A stretch of DNA of 64,000 bases from Christiangramia crocea (GTDB taxonomy: Bacteria > Bacteroidota > Bacteroidia > Flavobacteriales > Flavobacteriaceae): positions 270,624 to 334,623 of the forward strand of contig NZ_JAJSON010000016.1 of the NCBI RefSeq assembly GCF_022410465.1. The letters are read 5' to 3'. Shown in pieces: positions 53,912-63,114 of this stretch; the first letter of the stretch is position 1, and each line of letters starts with the position of its first letter. The notes under the pieces are model-generated. The model did not search any database and was not told the DNA's origin. It was given only the letters and a program-made list of their open reading frames with translations. Position numbers and translations under genes: made by a program.

Positions 53912-54551
53912 TTTCTTCGTTGTGTTTGGAATTCAATTCTTCAGGTTCTTTAACATCGATCTTCTTTACGCGTTCTTTCAACATGGCCTTGTAGTAGGCC
54001 GCGCGGCTAAGGGGTTCATATTCCTCATTTTCCCCAAGAAATACAAGGTCGTCGTTGATGGCTTTCCGGTAACTGAACTGTGCCAGATTTCCTGTTCTGG
54101 TACAAACTGCATGAACTTTGGTTACATATTCGGCCGTTGCCATCAAATGAGGCATAGGGCCAAAGGGATTTCCCTTAAAATCCATGTCAAGCCCGGCAAC
54201 GATAACGCGAATTCCCTGATTGGCAAGATCATTACAAACCGTTACTATCTCATCATCAAAGAACTGAGCCTCATCTATTCCTACCACGTCACAACCATCG
54301 GCAAGAATGCGGATTGTGGATGCGGAAGGAACCGGAGTGGAACGAATCTCATTAGAATCATGAGAGACTACCATTTCTTCATCATATCGCGTATCTATGG
54401 CGGGTTTGAAGATCTCTACGTTCTGTTTTGCAAATTTTGCGCGCCTGAGTCTACGGATGAGTTCTTCGGTTTTACCAGAAAACATCGAGCCACAAATTAC
54501 TTCTATCCAGCCAAATTGCTCTTCGTGATTTACTGTATTTTCGAGAAACAT
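53904..54551 (-). CDS. tdk: Thymidine kinase
   Basis: 215 residues from ATG 54551 ([15 protein letters not shown]); a longer frame upstream is non-homologous. TK1-type: P-loop [22 protein letters not shown], Mg/Walker [15 protein letters not shown], and the lasso region [16 protein letters not shown]. The lasso has fewer cysteines than classical TK1, as is usual in Flavobacteria. It salvages thymidine to dTMP. Confidence 0.95.
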   Translation of the reverse strand: MFLENTVNHEEQFGWIEVICGSMFSGKTEELIRRLRRAKFAKQNVEIFKPAIDTRYDEEMVVSHDSNEIRSTPVPSASTIRILADGCDVVGIDEAQFFDDEIVTVCNDLANQGIRVIVAGLDMDFKGNPFGPMPHLMATAEYVTKVHAVCTRTGNLAQFSYRKAINDDLVFLGENEEYEPLSRAAYYKAMLKERVKKIDVKEPEELNSKHNEENA

Positions 54552-54740
54552 TTTGTATTTTTCAAATCGAAACGGCAAATACCGCTTTCGCATAAAGGTG
54601 GAACAAATTTATTAAAAATACAACCCTGGACTGGGGCTAATCGTTAAAGTTGTAAAATGAACGTGGCAGAAAATTTGCATATAATACATATGTTCTATCC
54701 GCAGTTGTATTTTGACGAATAGGGATTAAAATTTTAACAG

Positions 54741-55490
54741 ATGAAAAAGAAAATTGAAGCCGACTTGATCCGAATTGCCGAAGCTATCCTTCAAAGCAAG
54801 GGCAATAGGGATATTGAAGAATTAAAAGAGAGGGCAAAGGACCTTTATGAGAAACTTACCATACTGGCTTTTACCGAAAAACATCTGGCCGAGACAAATG
54901 AGGAGACAGTAGAAGAGGAAATAGAATTACCGCAAAGAATTGCCCATGTTCAGCATTATGATGAATTTTATCCTGATGGTACTGAATACAACGAAGATTC
55001 TGAATCCATCACCGAACCAAACACCGAGAAGATAAAGGATATCGTGGCTCAAATGCCACCTGAAACCGAGAAGGTGGATAGTATAATCAGTAATATTAAT
55101 TCTGATCCAGAGCAACCAGCTAAACCGAAAGAAGCTCCAAAAAATGAGAAGAAGGATTTCAGGAACATAGGAGTGGATTATGACAATCTTCCCGATTTTG
55201 AGCCTGTGAACCATGTTCAGAAAGACAACAGGCCCAGATCGCTGAATGATCGTCTTAAAAAAGGCATCAATATAGGGCTGAATGAAAGACTCTCTTACAT
55301 CAAACATCTATTTGACGGGAACACTTCCGACTATAACCGTGTACTTTCACAACTGAACACGTTCAACAGTCTTGAAGAAGCTCAAAAATTCATTGATAAG
55401 ATCGTGAAGCCCGATTATAATAACTGGGAAGGTAAAGAAGACTACGAAGAGCGATTTATGGCCCATATCGAGAATAAATTCAGTAAATAG
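54741..55490 (+). CDS. Conserved protein of unknown function
   Basis: 249 residues. There is a helical N-terminal segment (residues 1-50, LIRIAEAILQSKGNRDIEELKERAKDLYEKL-like), then an acidic, proline-containing disordered middle (about 60-155). A compact C-terminal domain follows (about 165-249: LNDRLKKGINIGLNERLSYI, FNSLEEAQKFIDKIV, YEERFMAHIENKF). The two ordered ends with an acidic linker suggest an adaptor or complex subunit. No signal peptide. I do not recognise a named family. It sits 11 bp before rsmI and is divergent from tdk. Confidence 0.75.
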   Translation: MKKKIEADLIRIAEAILQSKGNRDIEELKERAKDLYEKLTILAFTEKHLAETNEETVEEEIELPQRIAHVQHYDEFYPDGTEYNEDSESITEPNTEKIKDIVAQMPPETEKVDSIISNINSDPEQPAKPKEAPKNEKKDFRNIGVDYDNLPDFEPVNHVQKDNRPRSLNDRLKKGINIGLNERLSYIKHLFDGNTSDYNRVLSQLNTFNSLEEAQKFIDKIVKPDYNNWEGKEDYEERFMAHIENKFSK

Positions 55491-55501
55491 TATACAGGTA
55501 T

Positions 55502-56173
55502 ATGGGAAAACTTTTTCTGGTACCAACTCCCATTGGTAACCTGGAGGACATGACTTTTAGAGCTGTGAAAGTTCTAAAGGAAGCCGATCTGATTCTTGCC
55601 GAAGACACCCGGAACAGCGGAAAATTACTGAAGCATTACGAGATACAAACCCCTATGCAAAGCCATCATATGCATAATGAGCATAAGACGGTTGAAGGGA
55701 TTGTATCCCGAATCAAAGCCGGGGAAACCATCGCACTTATAAGCGATGCAGGTACTCCGGCCATTTCAGACCCTGGATTTTTATTAACAAGAGCCTGTGT
55801 GGAAGCTGGTATTGAGGTAGATTGTTTGCCGGGAGCGACCGCTTTTGTTCCAGCACTTGTAAATAGTGGTTTACCGAATGATAAATTCGTCTTTGAAGGC
55901 TTTCTTCCCGTAAAAAAAGGAAGACAAACCAGGCTTAAGTTTCTAGCTGAGGAAAGAAGAACCATGGTTTTTTACGAATCACCTCATAAACTGATAAAGA
56001 CTCTTAGCAATTTCGTAGAATATTTCGGGGCAGACCGGAAGGTCTCCGTTTCCAGAGAGATAACCAAAATGCATGAAGAAACTGTTAGGGGAACTTTAGC
56101 TGAAGTGCTTGAGTATTATACTTCACATCCGCCTAAAGGTGAAATTGTAGTCGTGGTAGAAGGAAAATCCTGA
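55502..56173 (+). CDS. rsmI: 16S rRNA (cytidine1402-2'-O)-methyltransferase
   Basis: 223 residues, SAM-dependent, of the tetrapyrrole-methylase fold. Motifs are LFLVPTPIGNLEDMTFRAV at the N-terminus, EDTRNSGKLLKHY, LISDAGTPAISDPGF, CLPGATAFVPALVNSGL and FEGFLPVKKGR. It is shorter than the E. coli enzyme at the C-terminus, as is common in Bacteroidota. Its stop overlaps the next start by one base (TGATG). Confidence 0.95.
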   Translation: MGKLFLVPTPIGNLEDMTFRAVKVLKEADLILAEDTRNSGKLLKHYEIQTPMQSHHMHNEHKTVEGIVSRIKAGETIALISDAGTPAISDPGFLLTRACVEAGIEVDCLPGATAFVPALVNSGLPNDKFVFEGFLPVKKGRQTRLKFLAEERRTMVFYESPHKLIKTLSNFVEYFGADRKVSVSREITKMHEETVRGTLAEVLEYYTSHPPKGEIVVVVEGKS

Positions 56174-56739
56174 TGGAAGATCTCTTGTGTAAAATAAGGG
56201 ATTGCAGGGTTTGCGAAGATCATCTTCCAATGGGTCCCAATCCTATTATTGAGGCTACTAAAAATTCAAAGATCGTGATTATAAGTCAGGCGCCGGGAAG
56301 GATAGTTCATGAAACGGGAATAGCCTGGAACGATCAGAGCGGGAAGAAATTAAGGGAATGGCTGGGTGTTGATGATGAGACTTTCTATGACACCGAAAAT
56401 TTTGCCATTCTGCCAATGGGATTTTGTTATCCCGGTAAGGCAAAGACGGGCGACCTTCCTCCAAGAAAGGAATGTGCTCCCATGTGGCACGAAGAGGTCT
56501 GGAAAGAGCTGGAAGACACACGGCTTAAGATTGTGATAGGCTCTTATGCCACGAACTATTATTTGCCTGGCAGATCGAATCTCACCGAAAAGGTTAATAA
56601 TTATCAGGATTATCTGCCTGAATTCTGGCCGCTGCCTCATCCCTCTCCGGTGAATCGTTTCTGGCGCAGTAAGAACCCGTGGTTTGAGGAAAATGTAGTG
56701 CCCGAGCTTCAGAAGAAAATAAGGAAAATATTAGCTTAA
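56173..56739 (+). CDS. Uracil-DNA glycosylase family protein
   Basis: 188 residues of the UDG superfamily. Typical features are VCEDHLPMGPNPI, VIISQAPGRIVHETGIAWNDQSGKKLREWL (motif with the catalytic-type GxAw..D), and the C-terminal LPHPSPVNRFW with the conserved HPSP. There are fewer cysteines than in Fe-S family 4/5 enzymes, so the subclass is open. It starts on the rsmI stop and ends 61 bp before recJ. The likely role is base-excision repair. Confidence 0.85.
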   Translation: MEDLLCKIRDCRVCEDHLPMGPNPIIEATKNSKIVIISQAPGRIVHETGIAWNDQSGKKLREWLGVDDETFYDTENFAILPMGFCYPGKAKTGDLPPRKECAPMWHEEVWKELEDTRLKIVIGSYATNYYLPGRSNLTEKVNNYQDYLPEFWPLPHPSPVNRFWRSKNPWFEENVVPELQKKIRKILA

Positions 56740-56800
56740 AAATAAATTCCTGTAAACCGATTTTTACTACATTCGGCTAAATTCATTTTTATATAATTCT

Positions 56801-58495
56801 ATGCGCTGGACCTTAAAACCCAAACCCGATTCTATTACCGTAAATGCACTGGCAGATAAGCTGGGAATTGGGCTGCCGGTTGCAAGGTTACTTGTTCAGC
56901 GGGGAATAGAAAGCTTTGAAGAGGCTAAAAAGTTTTTCCGTCCGGAAATGAAGGATCTACATGATCCTTTTTTGATGACGGATATGGAACTTGCTGTGCA
57001 GCGTATAGAACAGGCCATGGCAAATGAAGAAAATATTCTGGTCTACGGCGATTATGATGTTGATGGTACCACCAGTGTGGCCTTGATGTCTTCTTATCTT
57101 AAATTCCGGTATCCTAATGTGGCGACTTATATTCCAGATCGTTATGAAGAAGGCTATGGAATTTCATACCAGGGAATAGATTATGCGGCCGATAATGATA
57201 TAAGCCTGATCATTGCCCTGGATTGCGGAATAAAGGCAATTGAAAAAGTCGCTTACGCAAAGGAGAAGGGGATAGATTTTATTATTTGTGATCACCACCG
57301 TCCCGGAAATCAGATTCCTGAAGCTGTAGCTGTCCTTGATCCCAAGCGGGAGGATTGCGATTATCCTTATGATGAACTTTGTGGGTGCGGGGTGGGATTT
57401 AAACTTATTCAGGCACTTTCAAAAAGGAACAAGGAGCCTGAAGAGGTCCTGCTTCCTTATCTGGACCTGGTAGCAACGGCCATTGGTGCCGATATAGTTC
57501 CTATTACAGGGGAAAACAGGATACTAGCGTATCATGGTCTTCATGTGATCAATGTCGCTCCGCGCAAAGGGATCAGCAGTTTACTCGGTGAGCGGAAGAA
57601 CGTGAGCATTACCGATGTCGTATTTATCGTGGCCCCCCGAATCAATGCTGCCGGAAGGATGAAACATGGCCAGCATGCAGTAAATCTTCTTACTGAAGAA
57701 GATGAAGAAATCGCGAGAAAGTATGCCGAAGAGATCGAAGAATTTAATACAGACAGACGTAGCGCAGATAAAACGATAACTGAAGAAGCCAAGCAGCAGA
57801 TTATTGCACAAAACGAGGAAGACAGGCTAACTACTGTAGTATATAGTGAGAACTGGCATAAAGGGGTGATAGGGATCGTGGCATCCAGACTGACCGAAAC
57901 CTGGTATCGCCCAACCCTTGTTTTTACTAAAAGTGGGGAAAGGCTTGCAGCTTCGGCCCGTTCGGTAAAGGGATTCGATGTTTATGAAGCCCTGGAAGGA
58001 TGCAAGGATCATATTGAGCAGTTTGGCGGACATAAATATGCCGCAGGCTTAACCTTGCTCGAATCAGAATACGAGAATTTTAAAAGAAAATTCGAGGAAG
58101 TGGTTTCTGAAAGTATCGATCGAAAGCTGCTTACTCCGGAAATTTCAATAGACGCCGAAATCAACCTTAATGATATAACTCCAAAATTCTATCGCATCCT
58201 CAAACAATTCGCTCCATTTGGCCCGGGCAATATGTCACCGGTATTTTTGACCAGAGGGCTTACAGATACAGGCTATGGCAAATGTGTGGGTGAAGATAAG
58301 ACACATCTTAAATGCAAAGTGAAACAGGATGAAAACGGTCCTGCCATTGATGTAATAGGTTTTAACCTGGGTTCAAAGCTGGACCTGATTAAGGATCATA
58401 AAAGATTTGATGCGGTCTATTCCCTTGATGAAAATACATGGAATGGGAATACCACGATTCAGCTTAAACTTAAGGATATAAGAGAAAGTGTTTAA
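56801..58495 (+). CDS. recJ: Single-stranded-DNA-specific exonuclease RecJ
   Basis: 564 residues, 5'-3' ssDNA exonuclease of recombination and repair. DHH-family motifs are VYGDYDVDGTTSVALM (motif I), IALDCGIKA, IICDHHRPGN (motif III) and DLVATAIGADIVP. The DHHA1 region contains GVIGIVASRL and QFGGHKYAAGLTL, and the OB domain is at the end. Full length. Its stop overlaps the convergent lpxH-like stop by 4 bp. Confidence 0.96.
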   Translation: MRWTLKPKPDSITVNALADKLGIGLPVARLLVQRGIESFEEAKKFFRPEMKDLHDPFLMTDMELAVQRIEQAMANEENILVYGDYDVDGTTSVALMSSYLKFRYPNVATYIPDRYEEGYGISYQGIDYAADNDISLIIALDCGIKAIEKVAYAKEKGIDFIICDHHRPGNQIPEAVAVLDPKREDCDYPYDELCGCGVGFKLIQALSKRNKEPEEVLLPYLDLVATAIGADIVPITGENRILAYHGLHVINVAPRKGISSLLGERKNVSITDVVFIVAPRINAAGRMKHGQHAVNLLTEEDEEIARKYAEEIEEFNTDRRSADKTITEEAKQQIIAQNEEDRLTTVVYSENWHKGVIGIVASRLTETWYRPTLVFTKSGERLAASARSVKGFDVYEALEGCKDHIEQFGGHKYAAGLTLLESEYENFKRKFEEVVSESIDRKLLTPEISIDAEINLNDITPKFYRILKQFAPFGPGNMSPVFLTRGLTDTGYGKCVGEDKTHLKCKVKQDENGPAIDVIGFNLGSKLDLIKDHKRFDAVYSLDENTWNGNTTIQLKLKDIRESV

Positions 58496-59250
58496 TATTG
58501 GAACTTTTTCAGGCTGAGGTTCTTCCCGTCAAATTCAGCATAGGTATAATGACTTATCCAGTCACCAGTATTAATGTAAGTAGATTTGCCATTCAAGTCG
58601 ATCTCGAGAGGAAGATGACGGTGCCCAAAGAGGAAGTAATCGTAATGCTTTGATTCCAGTTTTCTTTTACAATACTGAATAAGCCATTCCTTATCTTCTC
58701 CCAGAAACTCCATATCTTCTTCACCCGAAATAGCCTTATTCTTAACCGAAAAATATTGCGCCAGCGGCACTCCCAGATCTGGATGTAACCATCTGTATAA
58801 CCATTGCGCAAAAGGATTGGTAAAGACTTTCTTCATTCGCTTATATCCATGATCTCCGGGGCCGAGTCCGTCACCATGTCCAATAAGAAAGCTCTTTCCG
58901 TTAAATTCAAATTCCTGAGGGTTATGATAAACGGGAATATTAAGCTCCTTTTCAAAATAATCATCCATCCAAAGATCGTGGTTGCCAACAAAGAAATAAA
59001 CAGGTATTCCACTATCCTTTATTTCAGCTAATTTACCAAGTGTTCTAACGAAACCTTTTGGCACCACATGCTTATATTCGAACCAGAAATCGAAGAGATC
59101 GCCAAGCAGGAAAATTGCGGCTGCATCTTCCTTAACCTTATCAAGCCATTCAACGAATCTGGCTTCCCTTTTCCGGCTGGCTTCCATAGTTGGAGCTCCT
59201 AAGTGGTTGTCGCTTGAAAAATAAATTTTTTTACCCTGGGGAATGTTCAT
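58492..59250 (-). CDS. UDP-2,3-diacylglucosamine diphosphatase (LpxH-like metallophosphoesterase)
   Basis: 252 residues from ATG 59250 (MNIPQGKKIYFSSDNHLG). Calcineurin-like metal motifs are YFSSDNHLGA, FLLGDLFDFWFEY, FFVGNHDLWMDDYF and FLFGHRHLPLEI. The spacing and the GDLFDFWFEY motif are those of LpxH, which cleaves UDP-diacylglucosamine to lipid X in lipid A synthesis. Catalytic identity as LpxH is inferred from the family. It has no signal peptide and is membrane-associated in the cytosol. Confidence 0.88.
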   Translation of the reverse strand: MNIPQGKKIYFSSDNHLGAPTMEASRKREARFVEWLDKVKEDAAAIFLLGDLFDFWFEYKHVVPKGFVRTLGKLAEIKDSGIPVYFFVGNHDLWMDDYFEKELNIPVYHNPQEFEFNGKSFLIGHGDGLGPGDHGYKRMKKVFTNPFAQWLYRWLHPDLGVPLAQYFSVKNKAISGEEDMEFLGEDKEWLIQYCKRKLESKHYDYFLFGHRHLPLEIDLNGKSTYINTGDWISHYTYAEFDGKNLSLKKFQY

Positions 59251-59367
59251 ACACGATTTCTTCGTGGTAAAGATATGGAAATCTGATTTTTGTTCGAATG
59301 TCATCCTTAACTTGTTTCAGGATCTCATTTCTAAGAAGGTGAAACAGGTTCAGCTTGACATATAAAC

Positions 59368-59817
59368 TCAATTATCACTCGCAAACCACTCGGCAAAAGA
59401 AGATTCGGTTTCCTGAAGTTTGAGGGAGTGGAGACTTATATGCGATGGAAGGTGTTTTTTGATCTTTTCGGAAAAGTCTATCACCATGTTTTCACTGGTT
59501 GGCTGGTAATCTACAAGGATGATATGATGACCACGGTTTTTTAGTTCCTCCGCAAGTTCCACGTGCGGAGTGTTTTTATTAAATACCGTTGCATGATCAA
59601 ACTTGTCTACAATTTCTGATTTCACGATTTTCTTCAGGTCGCCAAAATCTATCACCATGCCGAATTTCACATTTTCACTATCTGTAATGGGTTTTCCAAT
59701 TACCGTTACACTCAGTTTATAGCTGTGGCCATGGACATTCCTGCATTTGCCATCATAACCATAAAGCGCATGCCCGGTTTCAAAAGAGAATTGTTTGGTG
59801 ATTCTAATATTACTCAT
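59368..59817 (-). CDS. queD: 6-carboxytetrahydropterin synthase (QueD family)
   Basis: 149 residues. Forms 6-carboxytetrahydropterin on the queuosine pathway. It shows the catalytic Cys and zinc site GYDGKCRNVHGHSYKLSV, VIDFGDLKKIVK, DHATVFN and a C-terminal LQETESSFAEW with the conserved Glu. A TATCTTTG promoter box is 18 bp upstream. It is divergent from the 2OG-Fe(II) oxygenase gene. Confidence 0.93.
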   Translation of the reverse strand: MSNIRITKQFSFETGHALYGYDGKCRNVHGHSYKLSVTVIGKPITDSENVKFGMVIDFGDLKKIVKSEIVDKFDHATVFNKNTPHVELAEELKNRGHHIILVDYQPTSENMVIDFSEKIKKHLPSHISLHSLKLQETESSFAEWFASDN

Positions 59818-59834
59818 TTTGGAAACTTTTGATA

Positions 59835-59842
59835 CAAAGATA
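59835..59842 (-). promoter_or_regulatory. -7 promoter box of queD
   Basis: TATCTTTG on the minus strand fits TAnnTTTG, 18 bp before the queD ATG. Confidence 0.55.
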
Positions 59843-59916
59843 ACCGATTTTTTGAGGCTGAATTTTTAACATTCAAATTTTGATTTCTGGAGTATATTTA
59901 CAAAATTTCCACCGAT

Positions 59917-60570
59917 ATGATTCAGGAAGATTTAGAGCTTTTCGAACAGCTGGAGTTTAAGGAAAATCCGCTTTATGAGCAGATCATCTCAGATCTCTTA
60001 GAAAAAAAATACAGTATTATCGATAATTTCTTCGAAGAGGCTGAAGTGAATATTTTGAGGGAAAGCCTGTTACAGAAATATGAAGAAGACAATTTCAAAA
60101 AAGCAGCTATTGGAAATCGTACCAATGAGATCATTGCAAGATCCATTCGTGGTGATTTTATACTCTGGATCAATGAGGCTAAAGCCGGTGAGGCTGAAAA
60201 GATCTATTTTGAAAAGATAAATTCACTGGTTAACTACCTGAATCGAACCTGTTTTATGGGGATATTAACCAAAGAATTCCATTATGCGCTGTATCCTGAA
60301 GGGACATTCTACAAACGGCATCTGGATACGTTTCAGAATGATGGCCGAAGGAAGCTTTCCATGGTCTGTTACCTGAATGATGAGGACTGGAAACCCGAAA
60401 ACGGAGGCGAACTCACTATTTATACTGAAGATAACGGGAAAGAAGAGGAAATCAATATCTACCCGTTTCCCGGGAGAGTGGTGATCTTTGAAAGCCAGGA
60501 ACTCGAACATGAGGTGAAACCTGTTAAAGTACCCCGCTTAAGCATAACCGGCTGGTTAAAAACCCGCTGA
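59917..60570 (+). CDS. 2OG-Fe(II) oxygenase
   Basis: 217 residues of the prolyl-hydroxylase-like 2-oxoglutarate/Fe(II) group. The iron ligands are the HxD in FYKRHLDTF and the distal His in SQELEHEVKPV, with the 2OG-binding Arg in VPRLSITGWL. HYALYPEGTFYKRH and VCYLNDEDWKPENGGEL are typical of the SM-20/EGLN-like bacterial members. The target is unknown. It is cytosolic and its stop abuts the convergent 36-residue gene. Confidence 0.88.
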   Translation: MIQEDLELFEQLEFKENPLYEQIISDLLEKKYSIIDNFFEEAEVNILRESLLQKYEEDNFKKAAIGNRTNEIIARSIRGDFILWINEAKAGEAEKIYFEKINSLVNYLNRTCFMGILTKEFHYALYPEGTFYKRHLDTFQNDGRRKLSMVCYLNDEDWKPENGGELTIYTEDNGKEEEINIYPFPGRVVIFESQELEHEVKPVKVPRLSITGWLKTR

Positions 60571-60681
60571 TTATTTTTTGAATTTTTTATAAACAAAGAC
60601 TCCAATAAGGATAAGGGCAAGGATAAGCCAGAAGCCCATGCCACTTAAAAAACTAAAAAATTCCCAGGTATCCTGATCCAT
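60571..60681 (-). CDS. 36-residue single-pass membrane protein
   Basis: The ATG overlaps the stop of the 60-residue gene upstream (ATGA at 60681), which favours a real translated gene. The sequence MDQDTWEFFSFLSG is followed by the hydrophobic segment MGFWLILALILIGVFVY and a basic end KKFKK. The shape is a bitopic inner-membrane peptide with its basic tail in the cytosol. No family recognised. Confidence 0.55.
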   Translation of the reverse strand: MDQDTWEFFSFLSGMGFWLILALILIGVFVYKKFKK

Positions 60682-60863
60682 CAGTTCTTGTTGTTTCTTT
60701 CATGTCTTACTCTCCATCTGTAGCGTGCATAAAAGAATAAGCCCAGTAATAGCAATATTGCAAGTAAGTACCAGAAATTTTCTGTTATGAACTCCCTTAA
60801 AGTCCAGCCCCATTGCTGTATCTCTGTGGGATCTTTGTCTTTTGGTAAATGTTCCTGTTGCAT
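60681..60863 (-). CDS. 60-residue single-pass membrane protein
   Basis: An acidic, tryptophan-containing N-terminal half (MQQEHLPKDKDPTEIQQWGW) precedes one helix NFWYLLAILLLLGLFFYARY and a very basic tail RWRVRHERNNKN. The topology matches the 36-residue protein downstream, with which it overlaps by ATGA. It lies 51 bp after an enoyl-CoA hydratase-like gene on the same strand. Function unknown; perhaps a small subunit or regulator. Confidence 0.6.
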   Translation of the reverse strand: MQQEHLPKDKDPTEIQQWGWTLREFITENFWYLLAILLLLGLFFYARYRWRVRHERNNKN

Positions 60864-60914
60864 CGCTATCTCAATTTAATAATTTCTGAAGGTCTTCTCC
60901 GGAAGCAGCTAAAC

Positions 60915-61682
60915 CTATTTCTTGAATTTGGCAAGAGCCTGCTTGGTAAAATCTGAAAGTACCAGTTCTCCTGAGATTGCTGCCCTTTCGTATAATAAAT
61001 GCTCCCAGTTCCCGGTGCCTCTCCAAAGTGTCTTTTTCATTTCGGCCAGAGCATCTGGGTTATAAGAAGCTAATTTTGAAGTAAAGATATCAATTTCCTT
61101 ATCCAGGTCTTTTATGTTCTCAAAAACACGGGCGTACAGGCCTTTTTCCTTTGCCCAGTATGCATTTTTCCATTCATGTGCCGCAAGGCTTAATTCTGCT
61201 AGGGCATCAATCCCCATCTTTCTTTCAACCGCAGGGGCGATCACAAAAGGGCCTATCCCGATGCTTAATTCCGAAAGTTTTATGGCTGCAGCATCGGTTG
61301 CCATGGCATAGTCACATGCGGCTACCAATCCAACTCCGCCACCTACTGTTTTTCCATGCACCCGGCCCACGATTAGTTTTTTGCAGGTTCTCATAACATT
61401 GATCACATTGGCAAAGCCGGAAAAGAATTTTTTTCCACTTTCCAGATCATTAATCTCGATAAGCTCATCAAAAGAGGCCCCAGCACAAAATGCTTTTTCT
61501 CCTTCCGATCTCAGAAGGATGACATTCACATTTTCATCTTCGGAAAGCATCCCGATCTCTTTTTCGAGTCTTTCCAGAAGTTCCGAAGGGAAAGAATTGC
61601 TCGCAGGATGCCCGAATTCAAGGGTTGCGATCTTATCTTCAATATTCGTATATAAACTTCCGTTCTCGCGGCTGGTGGTCAT
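60915..61682 (-). CDS. Enoyl-CoA hydratase/isomerase family protein
   Basis: 255 residues from ATG 61682 (MTTSRENGSLY); a TTG upstream is possible. Crotonase-fold motifs are LRSEGEKAFCAGASFDELI (oxyanion region) and VGRVHGKTVGGGVGLVAACDYAMATD, followed by ELSIGIGPFVIAPAV. The usual catalytic Glu of hydratases (ExxLG...) is not obvious, and the equivalent SIGIGPF segment suggests methylglutaconyl- or isomerase-type chemistry, or an undefined one. It is upstream of the two tiny membrane-protein genes. Confidence 0.82.
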   Translation of the reverse strand: MTTSRENGSLYTNIEDKIATLEFGHPASNSFPSELLERLEKEIGMLSEDENVNVILLRSEGEKAFCAGASFDELIEINDLESGKKFFSGFANVINVMRTCKKLIVGRVHGKTVGGGVGLVAACDYAMATDAAAIKLSELSIGIGPFVIAPAVERKMGIDALAELSLAAHEWKNAYWAKEKGLYARVFENIKDLDKEIDIFTSKLASYNPDALAEMKKTLWRGTGNWEHLLYERAAISGELVLSDFTKQALAKFKK

Positions 61683-61746
61683 AAAATTATCGGTTTTTAT
61701 CAAAGTTAAGGATATTGTGTAAAAGCCGAAGCCTACTTAACAGAAT

Positions 61747-63075
61747 CTAAACTTCCTTATGCAGGTATTTTCTGCGAAAATAGATAACCAGTGTACTACT
61801 CCGTATCAGCATCCAAACGAAGAAAGCGATCCAGATTCCGTAAAGTTTCAATCCGAAATAATCGGAAATAAGCAGGGTAGGAGTAAAGCCCAGGAATGTT
61901 GCCACCAGAAGAACGTTTCTAAGGTATTTTGCCTCGCCAAGGCCTTTAAAGATTCCATCGAACATAAAGGCGATCGCATTTACCGGCTGCATTATAAGGA
62001 CTATCCAGAAGACGGAAGAGAATAAAGCAAGCACCGTCGCTTCTTTATTAAATAACAAACCTATCTGTTCATAGAACAAGGCACAGAAGGCCATTAGGAT
62101 GAGTGCTATTAACACAGCATATTTACTAATCTTCTTACTGAGTTCCCAAAGGTTCTTATAATCCAGCGCCCCAAGTAATTTCCCTCCTATTGCATTTCCA
62201 GCATTGGCATAACCATCAATAAAGAAGCTAAAGAACAGCCATATATTCATCAGGATACTTTGTGCGGCTATGTAATTCTTACCATAATCGGTGGCATAGG
62301 CATTAGCGAGGTAAATGGCGAAATTCAGGGCAGCAGTACGAACGAACAGGTTGGCTGCCATAAGCAGTAAGCCTTTCATTCGCGGATTTATATTGAAACT
62401 GAGCTTAAGGTGAAATGGTGTCTTTTTAAAGAAGAACCAGAAAGCCATAACGAGCATGGTCGCCTGAGCCGCAAGACTTGCATAGGCGGCTCCTTTCAGG
62501 TGCATGGCCGGGATTATACCTTCAATCCCGTAAACCAGTAGATAATCGAGGGCAACATTCACCACAGCACCAGTAAGACTGCATTTCATGGCCCACAGAG
62601 TGTTTTGAAGTCCGCGGAATATCCCAAATATGGCAAAGGTCACCAAAGTAAGTGGATAACCCAGAGCACGAATCTGGTAATAGTCTTCGGAATATTGCAA
62701 AATCAGGCCTTCCGCATTATAAGCACTAAAGATGGCTCTGGCAAAAAATGCAGTTACTCCATAGATGAGAAGACTAAACAGAAAATTAAATGCAATGGCC
62801 TGAGGAATGAGGGTTTTCACGGCATGTAAGCGGCTGGCTCCAAGATGCTGGGAAACAATGGCAGAAATTGCAGTCTTGGTCTGAGCAACTATCCAAATGA
62901 TCGCCGAAAGAAAAGAGCCTACGATCCCTGCAGCAGCAAGGGCTTCAATAGAATTATCATCTACATTTCCGATCACCGCAATATCGGTAAGCGAGATAAG
63001 TGGCTCGGCAATCCCGGCGATAATAGCCGGAATGGCGATCTTGTTTATATTTTTAAAACTTACTGAATCTGCCAA
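61747..63075 (-). CDS. MATE family efflux transporter (DinF-like)
   Basis: 442 residues, about 12 hydrophobic helices. MATE features are NKIAIPAIIAGIAEPLISLTDIAVIGNV at helix 1, FGIFRGLQNTLWAMKCSLTG and DGYANAGNAIGGKLLGALD in the C-half. The only start consistent with a complete first helix is TTG 63075, an unusual start codon here. It extrudes cationic or organic compounds, or has a DinF-like role. It lies downstream of a GNAT gene, 39 bp apart, on the same strand. Confidence 0.9.
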   Translation of the reverse strand: MADSVSFKNINKIAIPAIIAGIAEPLISLTDIAVIGNVDDNSIEALAAAGIVGSFLSAIIWIVAQTKTAISAIVSQHLGASRLHAVKTLIPQAIAFNFLFSLLIYGVTAFFARAIFSAYNAEGLILQYSEDYYQIRALGYPLTLVTFAIFGIFRGLQNTLWAMKCSLTGAVVNVALDYLLVYGIEGIIPAMHLKGAAYASLAAQATMLVMAFWFFFKKTPFHLKLSFNINPRMKGLLLMAANLFVRTAALNFAIYLANAYATDYGKNYIAAQSILMNIWLFFSFFIDGYANAGNAIGGKLLGALDYKNLWELSKKISKYAVLIALILMAFCALFYEQIGLLFNKEATVLALFSSVFWIVLIMQPVNAIAFMFDGIFKGLGEAKYLRNVLLVATFLGFTPTLLISDYFGLKLYGIWIAFFVWMLIRSSTLVIYFRRKYLHKEV

Positions 63076-63114
63076 AGGAATTATTAATGAATAACAAATA
63101 TAGAAGGACCGGAA

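Noticed and set aside
53898..54647. Rightward 249-residue open frame opposite tdk and the start of alr
   Set aside because: It is antisense to a clear thymidine kinase gene and has no family features; its composition is that of a reverse-strand shadow.
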